Of a stretch of DNA of 23,419 bases, positions 1-8,189 are shown one piece after another. The notes below the pieces were generated by a model that was given only the letters and a program-made list of their open reading frames with translations, ran no database searches and was not told the origin of the DNA. Within the stretch, counting starts at the first letter, position 1, and every line of letters begins with the position of its first letter. Source of the stretch: an uncultured Lachnospiraceae bacterium (GTDB taxonomy: Bacteria; Bacillota; Clostridia; Lachnospirales; Lachnospiraceae). The DNA lies in contig CAJTVK010000068.1 of assembly GCA_910579645.1 (NCBI GenBank), forward strand, positions 1 through 23,419. Reading direction: 5' to 3'. A program made the position numbers and the translations under genes.

Positions 1-54
1 TCACGCAAAGTGGGACGTACAGATGGCAGGAATGAATTTTCAAACACGCTCTAG
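1..54 (-). repeat. Partial copy of small inverted-repeat element (copy 1)
   Basis: The segment ends in CAAACACGCTCTAG. Its last 35 bases match, with a few differences, the reverse complement of the left end of the complete element at 7966-8161, including the subterminal CAGATGRCAGGAATGAATTTT. The motif CGCAAAGTGG at 4-13 also matches the inner part of that left end, but the spacer between them is shorter here. This copy is therefore in the opposite orientation and is cut by the window start. Confidence 0.7.
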
Positions 55-240
55 TGCCGCTGCGTTTGCCGCAGAGCGGAAGCGTGTCTGAAAAATCAAT
101 GGTTCTGTGTGCAGGCCGGCTGTCTTGCCGCAGGGCATTGCTGTCCATAGGCTCTCAGGTCCGGCAGCGGCGCAGGCAGAAGACCCAAAATTGATTTCCG
201 TGTATGCCTTGAAAAATCGGTAGCTTTTATACTGCAAAAA

Positions 241-249
241 TGCTATACT
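241..249 (+). promoter_or_regulatory. Extended -10 promoter for the TPR/metalloprotease genes
   Basis: TGCTATACT is a TGn-TATACT extended -10 element about 25 bases before the first start codon. There is no good -35 at the expected distance, which is tolerated by extended -10 promoters. A second TATACT lies at 228-233. Called by eye only. Confidence 0.4.
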
Positions 250-273
250 GTTGATAAATTCAGAAAAGAAGGT

Positions 274-1485
274 ATGCAGGAAATGCAGGGCATGCGGAAG
301 GATGGAGGGACAATGGAGAACGGAAATCAGAATTACGGACGGCAGGAGGCATCCGGACAGGGGATGGCGGAAGGGAATGATAATGACGGGAGATATACAG
401 GAAATTTTTTTGCTGACATGGAATATGGGTTATGCAAAAGGTGCAGACGCAGATCCATAGACCGAAGTGAAAATCCGGCTTCAGTGCTGTGCCATGACTG
501 CCGGGAGGAACTGATCCGCCTGAAGATTCCGCCGGTATTTTATATTGTGGGGGCGGCAGTGATTTTAATGGTGGCATTTACGCTTGCCGTTTCTGCCGGA
601 GGGTTTCGGAATTTCGGTTCCTATAACAATGCCGGCGGCACTGCGGAAGAAGGGTATGTGCTGACGGCTATGGACAATCTGCTGGAGATTTTAGAAGAAA
701 ATCCCGATAACAAAGACACTGCGGTTAAGCTGGCGGATATCGGCATGGAATATGGCTATTACGATTATGCCACATATGCCATTCAGGAATATCTGGCAGG
801 GAAAGAAGTGTCGGATTTTCAATATGCCAAAATTAACAGGTACATAACAAAGCTGGAAATTTATTATGATACCTATGATCTATATGACGAGATTTGGGAA
901 GAGGCTTTCGGGGACTTATCCTATGCGGACGAGGCAGCGATATCTCAGGAAGATATTTACGCCCGGATGGAAGAAGTGAGCCGGGCATTGTCCGGGTATC
1001 TGGGGAAAGACGGATATGATCAGGCACTGCTGTATTACTATTTGGGAAGCGTTTCGGCGGATAGCGAAGAAATGGCAGAATATTATGAGAAGTGCATAGA
1101 ACTGGATCCCTATTATTATGATGCACAGGCAAGCATCGCGGCTTATTACCGCAGGCAGGGAGAATTGGACAAGGCAAGGCGGCAGCTGGAGGAAATTTAT
1201 GCCGTGAACAAAGAGTCTTTTGAGGTGCTAAGGGTGTATGCCACATTGGAATTGGTGGAAGGGAACTTAAAGCAGGGACTTGATTATGCGCTGCGGGCTT
1301 ATGAGTTATATCCGGAAGGAACTTATGTCATAGATACTTATGTGGTTGCGTTAGCAGCCAACGGAAAAACGGATGAGGCAAAAGAAGTGGTCAGTGAGTA
1401 TGAGGAAGATTATATTTTTGACGACGACTTGTACGCTTTCCTGAACGGGGAAATGACTTTGGAAGAATATTACATAGGTGATTAG
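274..1485 (+). CDS. Membrane-anchored zinc-ribbon/TPR protein
   Basis: A 403-residue protein of unknown specific role. The N-terminal 50 residues are polar and low in complexity. A four-cysteine zinc-ribbon-like motif follows (C54-x2-C57 and C73-x2-C76), then one hydrophobic membrane segment at about residues 86-110. The rest is acidic, tyrosine-rich and helical, with tetratricopeptide-like repeats clearest from about residue 265 to 380. The predicted layout is a small cytosolic zinc module and a large TPR domain on the other side of the membrane. The start is uncertain: ATG codons at 274, 283, 292 and 313 are in frame, and GGAGG at 304-308 precedes the last one. The gene is followed 26 bases later by a membrane metalloprotease gene, so the two are probably cotranscribed. 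TPR proteins of this kind usually scaffold protein contacts; the partner cannot be told from sequence. Confidence 0.85.
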   Translation: MQEMQGMRKDGGTMENGNQNYGRQEASGQGMAEGNDNDGRYTGNFFADMEYGLCKRCRRRSIDRSENPASVLCHDCREELIRLKIPPVFYIVGAAVILMVAFTLAVSAGGFRNFGSYNNAGGTAEEGYVLTAMDNLLEILEENPDNKDTAVKLADIGMEYGYYDYATYAIQEYLAGKEVSDFQYAKINRYITKLEIYYDTYDLYDEIWEEAFGDLSYADEAAISQEDIYARMEEVSRALSGYLGKDGYDQALLYYYLGSVSADSEEMAEYYEKCIELDPYYYDAQASIAAYYRRQGELDKARRQLEEIYAVNKESFEVLRVYATLELVEGNLKQGLDYALRAYELYPEGTYVIDTYVVALAANGKTDEAKEVVSEYEEDYIFDDDLYAFLNGEMTLEEYYIGD

Positions 1486-1511
1486 GGATAAGGAAAGGAG
1501 CAGTTTGCATT

Positions 1512-2069
1512 ATGATTATACCAGGAATAGTTATATCAATCGTTACGTTTCCGGGAGTTGCCGTGCATGAATTGGCGCATCAGGTCTGTTGCCGGCTTTG
1601 CCGGATTCCCGTTTATGAAGTAAAATATTTTCAGGTGGCAAATCCCTGTGGTTATGTTGCGCACGAGCCTACGGCCAACCCGTGGAAAAATCTGCTGACC
1701 GGATTGGGTCCGTTTTTCGTCAATACCGTTTTGGGAATATTGATTACGCTTCCGGCATATGCCAATGTTTTCGGCTACAGTTCCATAGAGGGTAGCCTGG
1801 GGCTGCTTGTGAAGCTCTGCAGTTATATTCTTTATTGGCTTGGAGTGTCGGTTCTGATGCACGCCTTTCCCAGTACGGGTGATGCAAAGGCTTTAGTGAA
1901 CAGTGTATTGAAAAACGAGGAAGTGGGAGTTTTGGCAAAAATCGTTACGGCTCCTTTTATCGGGCTGATATATCTGGGGGCATTCGGCTCCATATTCTGG
2001 CTGGATTTGGCGTATGGCATAGGCGTATCCATGCTTTTGCCGAAGCTTATCAGCATGTGGCTGTTTTAG
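1512..2069 (+). CDS. Intramembrane HExxH metalloprotease (M50-like)
   Basis: A hydrophobic 185-residue protein with an HELAH zinc-binding motif at residues 20-24, inside the first membrane segment. A second conserved-looking site, PSTGDAK, lies near residue 120 before another membrane segment and could supply the third metal ligand as Asp, as in site-2-protease families. About four or five membrane segments are visible. There is no PDZ domain, so this is a minimal form. GGAAAGGAG at 1492-1500 is a good ribosome binding site. The order of genes suggests cotranscription with the TPR protein upstream, which could present or regulate a substrate; that link is inference. Substrate unknown. Confidence 0.8.
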   Translation: MIIPGIVISIVTFPGVAVHELAHQVCCRLCRIPVYEVKYFQVANPCGYVAHEPTANPWKNLLTGLGPFFVNTVLGILITLPAYANVFGYSSIEGSLGLLVKLCSYILYWLGVSVLMHAFPSTGDAKALVNSVLKNEEVGVLAKIVTAPFIGLIYLGAFGSIFWLDLAYGIGVSMLLPKLISMWLF

Positions 2070-2158
2070 GATGTGGGGGTGTTGACTGAACTTGGCCGGA
2101 AACCGAATGTACGGCAGTGATTCATTTGGGGATGAGGGCGGATAGGAGGGAGCGTATC

Positions 2159-2905
2159 ATGATCGGAATGACAACATCTAAAATGAACCGCTTTGGTTAC
2201 AAAGAATGGGTTGCGTATTTCAGGGCCAATGACAAAAAAAGGCTGGAAATAGATTTTTCGGAGGAAAAGGACCTTCCGGCAGATAAAAAATCTTTGATTT
2301 TCCCTTCCATACGGGCTTTCCGGAAGGGGGAAGGCTCGGAAGGCAGGCATTTGGCAGAAGTGGCGGCAAGCTGGGCAGACCGGGCCGGAGAACCTGAATA
2401 CAAAGAGGCCATGCAATGGTTTGTCCGGGAAGAAAACTGGCATTCCGCATATTTAAAGAAATATATGGATTTTCATCATGTGAAAGATGCCGAACATTCC
2501 TTTCTTGATAAAATTTTCCGTTCGCTGCGGCAGCTGGCCGGCCTGAAATGCGAAGTCACGGTTTTGGTGACTGCGGAGATGATTGCGCTGACCTACTACG
2601 ATGCACTTTCCGGATGCACCGATTCCTTAGCGCTGAAAAGCATATGCCGCCGGATGCTGAAGGACGAAATCCCCCATATCATCTTCCAGTCCTACACCAT
2701 CGGCCATTTCAATAACGGCCCTGCATATCGGCTGGCAAGGATTTTGCTGATGGAATTCACTTCGCTGGTGGTATGGTGCGCATACCGTCAAGTGTTCGAA
2801 GCGGGAGGATACGGTTTCGGAAGGTTTCTGAACACTAACTTATGGTATCTGAGACAGTCCATGGAAATGGCAGGGATAGACAGCGGTTCCAATGCAGCCC
2901 GATGA
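2159..2905 (+). CDS. Ferritin-like diiron protein, function unknown
   Basis: A soluble 248-residue, largely helical protein with the residue pattern of a four-helix diiron carboxylate fold. It has E92-x2-H95 (ENWH), a mid-helix glutamate E140 in TAEMIAL, and E170-x2-H173 (EIPH). An earlier helix probably supplies the remaining carboxylate. Ferritin-like proteins of this pattern include oxidases, desaturase-like enzymes and oxygen or peroxide scavengers; the exact role is not visible. I chose ATG 2159 because AGGAGGG lies at 2144-2150, eight bases before it; an upstream in-frame GTG at 2117 has no such site. The gene lies just before an oxygen-sensitive hydrogenase gene, which fits a role in oxidative protection, but this is only context. 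Confidence 0.75.
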   Translation: MIGMTTSKMNRFGYKEWVAYFRANDKKRLEIDFSEEKDLPADKKSLIFPSIRAFRKGEGSEGRHLAEVAASWADRAGEPEYKEAMQWFVREENWHSAYLKKYMDFHHVKDAEHSFLDKIFRSLRQLAGLKCEVTVLVTAEMIALTYYDALSGCTDSLALKSICRRMLKDEIPHIIFQSYTIGHFNNGPAYRLARILLMEFTSLVVWCAYRQVFEAGGYGFGRFLNTNLWYLRQSMEMAGIDSGSNAAR

Positions 2906-3012
2906 CGGCATGGGCAGTTGATGTTATCGGAAGCGGCCGGAAAGGTTTTTAGAAAAATTTTAAAAAATCTTGATTTCAAACCGTATTTGTGCAAAAATAG
3001 AAAATGGTGACA

Positions 3013-3030
3013 ATGATAAATTGTTAACAA
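3013..3030. promoter_or_regulatory. Candidate Rex (NADH/NAD+ sensor) operator
   Basis: The 18 bases read ATGATAA-ATTG-TTAACAA. This matches the clostridial Rex pattern TTGTTAA-N4-TTAACAA at 12 of 14 defined positions, with a perfect right half. TTGTTAACAA at 3021-3030 is itself a perfect palindrome. It lies about 100 bases before the start codon of the hydrogenase, a typical Rex target in Clostridia. Promoter elements around it are weak by eye. Confidence 0.45.
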
Positions 3031-3126
3031 TGTTCCAGAAGTGATTGTTGCACGGGAGGAGTCCTGCCAAAGAATGTCGGGAAAGCACTGCCGGACAGAT
3101 GCGGGACGAAAAGAAGGAGAAGAAGT

Positions 3127-4626
3127 ATGAGAGGTATAGATACTCAAGTCCGAAAAATACGAAGGCGTATTTTCAAGGAAGTGGCAAATCTGGCATATCA
3201 TTCAACGGATTTGATCAATGACGTGGAGGCATTGCCTTATAAAATAGTAAACTATGACGAGTCGCAGTATGGCAATGTATACAGGGAAAGGGCGATTATA
3301 AGGGAGCGTATCCGTCTTGCCATGGGCATGTCCCTGCGGCCGGAAAATATGCCGGTGCATGTGACGCAGGGACTGGCGGAAAGCGATATTGACGAGAAGT
3401 ATTATGAACCGCCGCTGATGCAGGTGATTCCGTCCGCATGCAATTCCTGTCCCGAGAACAGGTATGAGGTGACGGATAAGTGCATGGGCTGCGTGGCACA
3501 TCCCTGCCGGGAGGTATGCCCCAGGGGGGCAATCTCCATGAAGGACGGGAAATCCGTCATCGATCAGGAAAAATGTATCCGCTGCGGAAAATGCAAGACC
3601 GTATGCCCGTACGATGCGATATCCCATCAGGTAAGGCCCTGCCTGTCCGCCTGCGGAGTGAATGCCATTAAAAATGACGACAAAGGAAGAGCCGTGATTG
3701 ACACGGATCTCTGTGTCTCCTGCGGACAGTGCATGGTTAACTGCCCTTTCGGGGCAATTGCAGACAAATCACAGATTTTCCAGCTGATCCGTGCGATGCA
3801 GTCGGGAAGGAAAATCATTGCTCAGGTGGCTCCGGCATTTGTGGGGCAGTTCGGCGCGAAGGTGACTCCGGACATGATGAAGAGCGCATTGAAGGAACTC
3901 GGGTTTTTTGATGTGTATGAGACGGCCATCGGTGCCGATATGGGAGCTATGGCGGAAGCGGAGCATTATGTGCATGCCGTGGCTACGAAGGAACTGCCGT
4001 TCCTGCTGACTTCCTGCTGCCCGTCCTGGTCCATGCTGGCAAAGAAATTTTTCCCGGAAACGATAGACAAGATATCCAATGAACTTACGCCTATGGTGGC
4101 GACGGCGCGTAAAATCAAAGAGGATCATCCCGATGCCAGCGTAGTATTTATCGGCCCCTGTGCTTCCAAGAAACTGGAAGCTTCCCGGAGGACAATCCGC
4201 TCGGATGTGGATTTTGTCATTACCTTTGAGGAACTGGCCGGCATGTTTGAGGCAAAGGGGATTGACTTAAATGCCGTCAGCGCAGAGGATGCGCTGAATG
4301 ACGCCACAGGGGCAGGCCGCGGCTACGGCGTGGCCGGAGGCGTGGCCAATGCCATTGAGGAATGCATCCGGGAATACTATCCGGAGGTGGAGGTAAATAT
4401 CGAACATGCGGAGAGCCTTACGGAGTGTAAGAAGATATTAATGCTTGCCAAGGCAGGAAAGAAAAACGGATGTCTCATCGAAGGCATGGCTTGTCCGGGC
4501 GGATGTGTGGCGGGAGCCGGAACCAACATTCCTATTCCGCAGGCGACGAAGGAAGTGGCCGGCTTTAAGGCTGCGGCGGCAAAGAAAATACCCGACAGGG
4601 AGACGGGGAAAGGACTGGAAGGATAA
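3127..4626 (+). CDS. Monomeric [FeFe] hydrogenase with iron-sulfur N-terminal domain
   Basis: A 499-residue cytosolic enzyme expected to reduce protons with ferredoxin electrons, or the reverse. The first 100 residues are basic and helical. Residues about 104-215 carry many cysteines in ferredoxin-type motifs (CIRCGKCKTVCP, CVSCGQCMVNCP) plus extra Cys clusters, for accessory Fe-S centres. The H-cluster motifs are all present: L1 TSCCPSW at 295-301, L2 GPCASKKLE at 343-351, and L3 GMACPGGC with C456 and C460. L2 has Gly in place of the usual Met of MPC, and L3 ends in AGAGT, not GGGQP. I read this as the divergent monomeric class often called group B (CpIII-like), an inference from memory of those motifs. 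AAGGAG seven bases before ATG sets the start. The gene is followed without a gap by gltX. Confidence 0.92.
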   Translation: MRGIDTQVRKIRRRIFKEVANLAYHSTDLINDVEALPYKIVNYDESQYGNVYRERAIIRERIRLAMGMSLRPENMPVHVTQGLAESDIDEKYYEPPLMQVIPSACNSCPENRYEVTDKCMGCVAHPCREVCPRGAISMKDGKSVIDQEKCIRCGKCKTVCPYDAISHQVRPCLSACGVNAIKNDDKGRAVIDTDLCVSCGQCMVNCPFGAIADKSQIFQLIRAMQSGRKIIAQVAPAFVGQFGAKVTPDMMKSALKELGFFDVYETAIGADMGAMAEAEHYVHAVATKELPFLLTSCCPSWSMLAKKFFPETIDKISNELTPMVATARKIKEDHPDASVVFIGPCASKKLEASRRTIRSDVDFVITFEELAGMFEAKGIDLNAVSAEDALNDATGAGRGYGVAGGVANAIEECIREYYPEVEVNIEHAESLTECKKILMLAKAGKKNGCLIEGMACPGGCVAGAGTNIPIPQATKEVAGFKAAAAKKIPDRETGKGLEG

Positions 4627-6078
4627 ATGAAAATCAGAACAAGATATGCGCCAAGCCCTACCGGGCGCATGCATGTAGGAAATTTAAGGACGGCATTGTA
4701 TGCTTATCTGATAGCGAAGCATGAAGGCGGGGATTTCCTTCTCCGCATTGAAGATACGGATCAGGAACGGTATATGGAAGGAGCGGTGGAGATTATTTAC
4801 CGCACTCTGGAGCAGACCGGGCTGATTCATGACGAAGGGCCGGACAAGGACAAAGGGGCAGGCCCCTATGTGCAGAGCGAACGTCAGGCCAAAGGGATTT
4901 ATCTGGAATATGCCAGAAAATTAATTGATAAGGGGGAGGCCTATTATTGTTTCTGCGATAAGGAACGTCTGGCAACTTTAAACCGTACCGTTGCCGGAAA
5001 AGAAATCAACGTATACGATAAGCACTGCCTTGGGCTTTCCAAGGAAGAGATAGAAGAGAAGCTGGCTTCCGGCATGCCTTATGTCATCCGGCAGAATAAT
5101 CCGGTGGAAGGCACTACCACTTTTCAGGATGAAATTTACGGCGACATTACGGTGGAGAACGCCGAACTGGATGATATGATACTGATAAAATCCGACGGTT
5201 ATCCCACTTACAATTTCGCCAATGTGGTGGACGACCATCTGATGGGAATCACCCATGTGGTAAGGGGAAATGAATATCTGTCCTCTTCCCCCAAATACAA
5301 CCGTCTGTATGAGGCATTTGGCTGGGAAGTGCCGGTCTATGTACATTGTCCGCTGATTACGGACGAGGAGCACCATAAACTGGCTAAGCGCAGCGGCCAT
5401 TCCTCCTATGAAGATTTGATAGAGCAGGGATTTCTGTCGGAAGCGGTGGTGAATTTTGTGGCATTGCTCGGGTGGAGCCCGGAAGGGAACGAGGAAATTT
5501 TTTCCTTGGAGGAACTGATAAAGGCATTTGACTACCGTCATATTTCCAAATCTCCGGCAGTCTTTGACTATACCAAACTGAAATGGATGAACGGAGAGTA
5601 TATGAAAGCAATGGAGCCCGGCCTTTTTTACCGGATGGCGGAGCCGTATTTAAAGAAAGCCATTACGAAAGACTTGGATTTAGAGAAAATAGCCGCCATG
5701 GTCAAGACCCGTATCGAGGTTTTCCCGGATATAGCCGAAATGGTAGATTTTTTTGAGGAACTGCCCGATTATGACACGGCCATGTATGCGCATAAGAAGA
5801 TGAAGACCACTGCGGAATCTTCCTTGGAGGTACTGGAGGAACTGCTGCCCATGCTGGAGGCACAGGCAGATTTTGACAACGATTCCCTTTATCGGCTGCT
5901 GGTATCTTATGTGGAGAAAAAGGGCTGTAAAAACGGTTACGTTATGTGGCCCGTCCGAACGGCGGTTTCCGGCAAACAGATGACGCCTGCCGGAGCCACG
6001 GAGATTATGGAAATTCTTGGAAAGGAAGAATCCATAGCCCGTATAAAAAAAGGAATTGAGCTGCTGAAAAATGGTTAA
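4627..6078 (+). CDS. gltX: Glutamyl-tRNA synthetase
   Basis: A 483-residue class I aminoacyl-tRNA synthetase that charges tRNA-Glu. The family opening APSPTGRMHVGN holds the HIGH-type signature (H16-V-G-N19). LRIEDTDQER follows, and KLAKRSG near residue 252 is the KMSKS-type loop. The length is normal for bacterial GluRS. The start codon abuts the stop codon of the hydrogenase gene, with GGAAGG in the end of that gene as ribosome binding site, so translation is likely coupled. Its own last codons overlap the helicase start by eight bases. A housekeeping gene inside a hydrogenase transcript would share the Rex-type control upstream unless an internal promoter exists. Confidence 0.97.
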   Translation: MKIRTRYAPSPTGRMHVGNLRTALYAYLIAKHEGGDFLLRIEDTDQERYMEGAVEIIYRTLEQTGLIHDEGPDKDKGAGPYVQSERQAKGIYLEYARKLIDKGEAYYCFCDKERLATLNRTVAGKEINVYDKHCLGLSKEEIEEKLASGMPYVIRQNNPVEGTTTFQDEIYGDITVENAELDDMILIKSDGYPTYNFANVVDDHLMGITHVVRGNEYLSSSPKYNRLYEAFGWEVPVYVHCPLITDEEHHKLAKRSGHSSYEDLIEQGFLSEAVVNFVALLGWSPEGNEEIFSLEELIKAFDYRHISKSPAVFDYTKLKWMNGEYMKAMEPGLFYRMAEPYLKKAITKDLDLEKIAAMVKTRIEVFPDIAEMVDFFEELPDYDTAMYAHKKMKTTAESSLEVLEELLPMLEAQADFDNDSLYRLLVSYVEKKGCKNGYVMWPVRTAVSGKQMTPAGATEIMEILGKEESIARIKKGIELLKNG

Positions 6079-7945
6079 GCGCAATCCGGCGGGGCAGGTC
6101 AGGGAAGACCTGCCTGCACAGGCACAGGCAGCCGCCATAGAGCATGCTTTCGGGGCCATTCAAGTATTGGCCGGCCCCGGAAGCGGCAAAACTTATCTTA
6201 CCATCCGGCGAATCCGTCATCTGATTTGCCGTCACGGGATTTCTCCCGAAAAAATCCTTGTCATTACTTTTACAAAAGCAGCGGCTTCGGAAATGGAAGA
6301 ACGTTTTTATAAACTGACGGAAGGACAGCACCGCGGCGTTACTTTCGGCACCTTTCATGCGGTTTATTTCCATATGCTGAAAAAATCCGGATACGGCGGG
6401 GGCAGGCTTGCCATTGCCACGGCTCGGGAAAAGAGGGACTGCCTGAAGCATATCCTGCATATGCACGGTATAAATGATGCCGATGCGGAGCGGCTGGGGT
6501 CACTGCTGAAGGAAATCAGCAGGGTAAAAAACAGCGGCGGGGATATGGCAGCCATAAGCCCGGAAGAGGAAGAAATAAAGCCTATGTTTCCCTCCGTCTT
6601 CAAAGAATATTGTGACATGATGCAGGAAATGGGGAAACTGGATTTTGATGATATGATTCTTCTCTGCGACCGCATGCTGTCGGGACAAAAGGAAATCCTT
6701 GCGTATTGGCAGCGGGCTTTTTCCCATATCCTGGTGGACGAGTTTCAGGACATCAGCCCGCTGCAGTACCGGGTGCTGAAACGGCTGGCGGAGCCGGAAA
6801 GGAACCTGTTCGTGGTGGGCGACGACGACCAGTCCATTTACGGTTTCCGGGGGGCGGGGCCGGATATCATGAAACAGTTCATGGAAGATTATCCGGAAGC
6901 TTTGCAGCTGACGCTGGATACCAATTACCGCAGCGCGGGACATATCGTACAGGCCTCCCTACAGCTGATTTCCGATAACGAAAACCGGTTTCCGAAACGG
7001 ATAAAGGCACATTGCAAAGAGAACGGCCTTGTAGGGCTGCATGCCTTTCAGGGAAAGGAAGAGGAACGGCAGTATCTGCTTTCGTCCCTGAAGCAGCTGC
7101 CTCCGGAGGAATGGCAGCGTACTGCCGTAATCTGCCGGACCAATGCGCAGCTGACAGGGCTGACGGCGCATCTGGCACGGGAAAATATCCCGTTCTTCTG
7201 TAAAGACCGGACGGAGAATTTATTCTCCCACGAAATTGCAAAAGATTTTCTTGCTTATCTGCATTTTTCCCGGGATGCTTACGGGGTTTTGCCCGGCGAA
7301 GGGAAACGGCAAGATTTTCTGCGCATTATGAACAGACCCTGCCGTTATATCCGGCGGCAGGCTTTGGACGGAGGCGGCAGGCCGGAACAGGCACTGCGGG
7401 AATTTTATAAGCAGAAGCCTTATATGCTGGAAGGTCTGGAGATTTTTTTTGCGGCATTAAAAAGAATCGCCGAGCTGCGGCCGTATCTGGCCATTGATTA
7501 TATCCGCAGGACGATGGGATATGATGTTTATTTGGGTGAGAACAAAAGGAAAGAGGAACGGGACAAGCTGCTGGAAACGGCGGATGAGATACAAAAAACC
7601 GCCTGCGGCTGCCGGACGGCGGAGGAATGGGATGCGTATATCGATGCCTATTCGGAATGTCTGGAAAGAAATGCCACAGATGCGGAAACGGCTCAAAAAG
7701 GCGTACAGCTTGTGACAATGCATGGCTCAAAAGGGCTGGAATACGATACCGTTTTCCTGCCGCAGGTGAATGCAAAGCTGCTTCCCGGAAGCAAGGCACA
7801 TACAAAGGAAGAAGTGGAAGAAGAACGCAGAATATTTTATGTGGCGATGACAAGGGCCAAGTACCGGTTGGAAATATCTTACAGCAAAGAGCCTTCCCCC
7901 TTTTTGTCTAAATGGGCGGATGCCCCGTATGTGAGGAAAGAATAA
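6071..7945 (+). CDS. UvrD/Rep-family superfamily 1A DNA helicase
   Basis: A 624-residue ATP-dependent 3'-5' DNA helicase by family. The motifs run in order: Walker A AGPGSGKT at 34-41, motif Ia TFTKAAASEM, motif II VDEFQD at 222-227, motif III VGDDDQSIYGFRGA, motif IV DTNYRS, motif V VTMHGSKGLEYDTVF, and motif VI EEERRIFYVAMTRAK. It is about 100 residues shorter than PcrA or UvrD, mainly in the C-terminal part after motif VI and probably in domain 2B. It could thus be a specialised repair or recombination helicase and not the main PcrA. It overlaps gltX by eight bases and is the last gene of the hydrogenase unit. Confidence 0.93.
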   Translation: MVKRNPAGQVREDLPAQAQAAAIEHAFGAIQVLAGPGSGKTYLTIRRIRHLICRHGISPEKILVITFTKAAASEMEERFYKLTEGQHRGVTFGTFHAVYFHMLKKSGYGGGRLAIATAREKRDCLKHILHMHGINDADAERLGSLLKEISRVKNSGGDMAAISPEEEEIKPMFPSVFKEYCDMMQEMGKLDFDDMILLCDRMLSGQKEILAYWQRAFSHILVDEFQDISPLQYRVLKRLAEPERNLFVVGDDDQSIYGFRGAGPDIMKQFMEDYPEALQLTLDTNYRSAGHIVQASLQLISDNENRFPKRIKAHCKENGLVGLHAFQGKEEERQYLLSSLKQLPPEEWQRTAVICRTNAQLTGLTAHLARENIPFFCKDRTENLFSHEIAKDFLAYLHFSRDAYGVLPGEGKRQDFLRIMNRPCRYIRRQALDGGGRPEQALREFYKQKPYMLEGLEIFFAALKRIAELRPYLAIDYIRRTMGYDVYLGENKRKEERDKLLETADEIQKTACGCRTAEEWDAYIDAYSECLERNATDAETAQKGVQLVTMHGSKGLEYDTVFLPQVNAKLLPGSKAHTKEEVEEERRIFYVAMTRAKYRLEISYSKEPSPFLSKWADAPYVRKE

Positions 7946-7965
7946 GCAAAAAGAGGGCATGCTGC

Positions 7966-8161
7966 CTAGAGCGTGTCTTAAAATTCATTCCTGTCATCTG
8001 CAAAACGATGTATCGTTTCACCACTTTGCGCGATATTTGTGCCAAATTCAGGTTACATAGCCCGCTATGCGCCCTTCATTTTGGCAAGAGCATAAATGCT
8101 CTTAATCTCCCACAAACTGTGACGCACATCTGACAGAAAGCAATTTTAAGACACGCTCTAG
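7966..8161. mobile_element. Complete 196-bp MITE-like element (copy 2)
   Basis: The ends are perfect 20-bp inverted repeats: CTAGAGCGTGTCTTAAAATT on the left and its reverse complement on the right. Imperfect symmetry continues inward through CTGTCA. The interior codes for no protein but holds nested palindromes: AAACGAT/ATCGTTT at 8003-8018, CATAGC/GCTATG at 8056-8069, AAGAGCAT/ATGCTCTT at 8086-8103, and an outer TGCCAAA/TTTGGCA pair at 8040-8086. If the outermost CTAG is read as a TA target with its flanks, both ends carry TA, as with Tc1/mariner-like MITEs; no longer target duplication is visible. It sits between convergent genes, and its folded transcript could stop readthrough from both. 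Confidence 0.8.
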
Positions 8162-8189
8162 TACTGCATTGCGGAAAGGCAGGTGCTGA

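Noticed and set aside
81..200. A further full copy of the inverted-repeat element
   Set aside because: AGCGTGTCTGAAAAATCA at 81-98 resembles a left end, but no matching right end with ACACGCT follows before the first gene.
2117..2158. Upstream GTG start for the ferritin-like gene
   Set aside because: No ribosome binding site precedes it, while AGGAGGG lies at ideal distance from ATG 2159.
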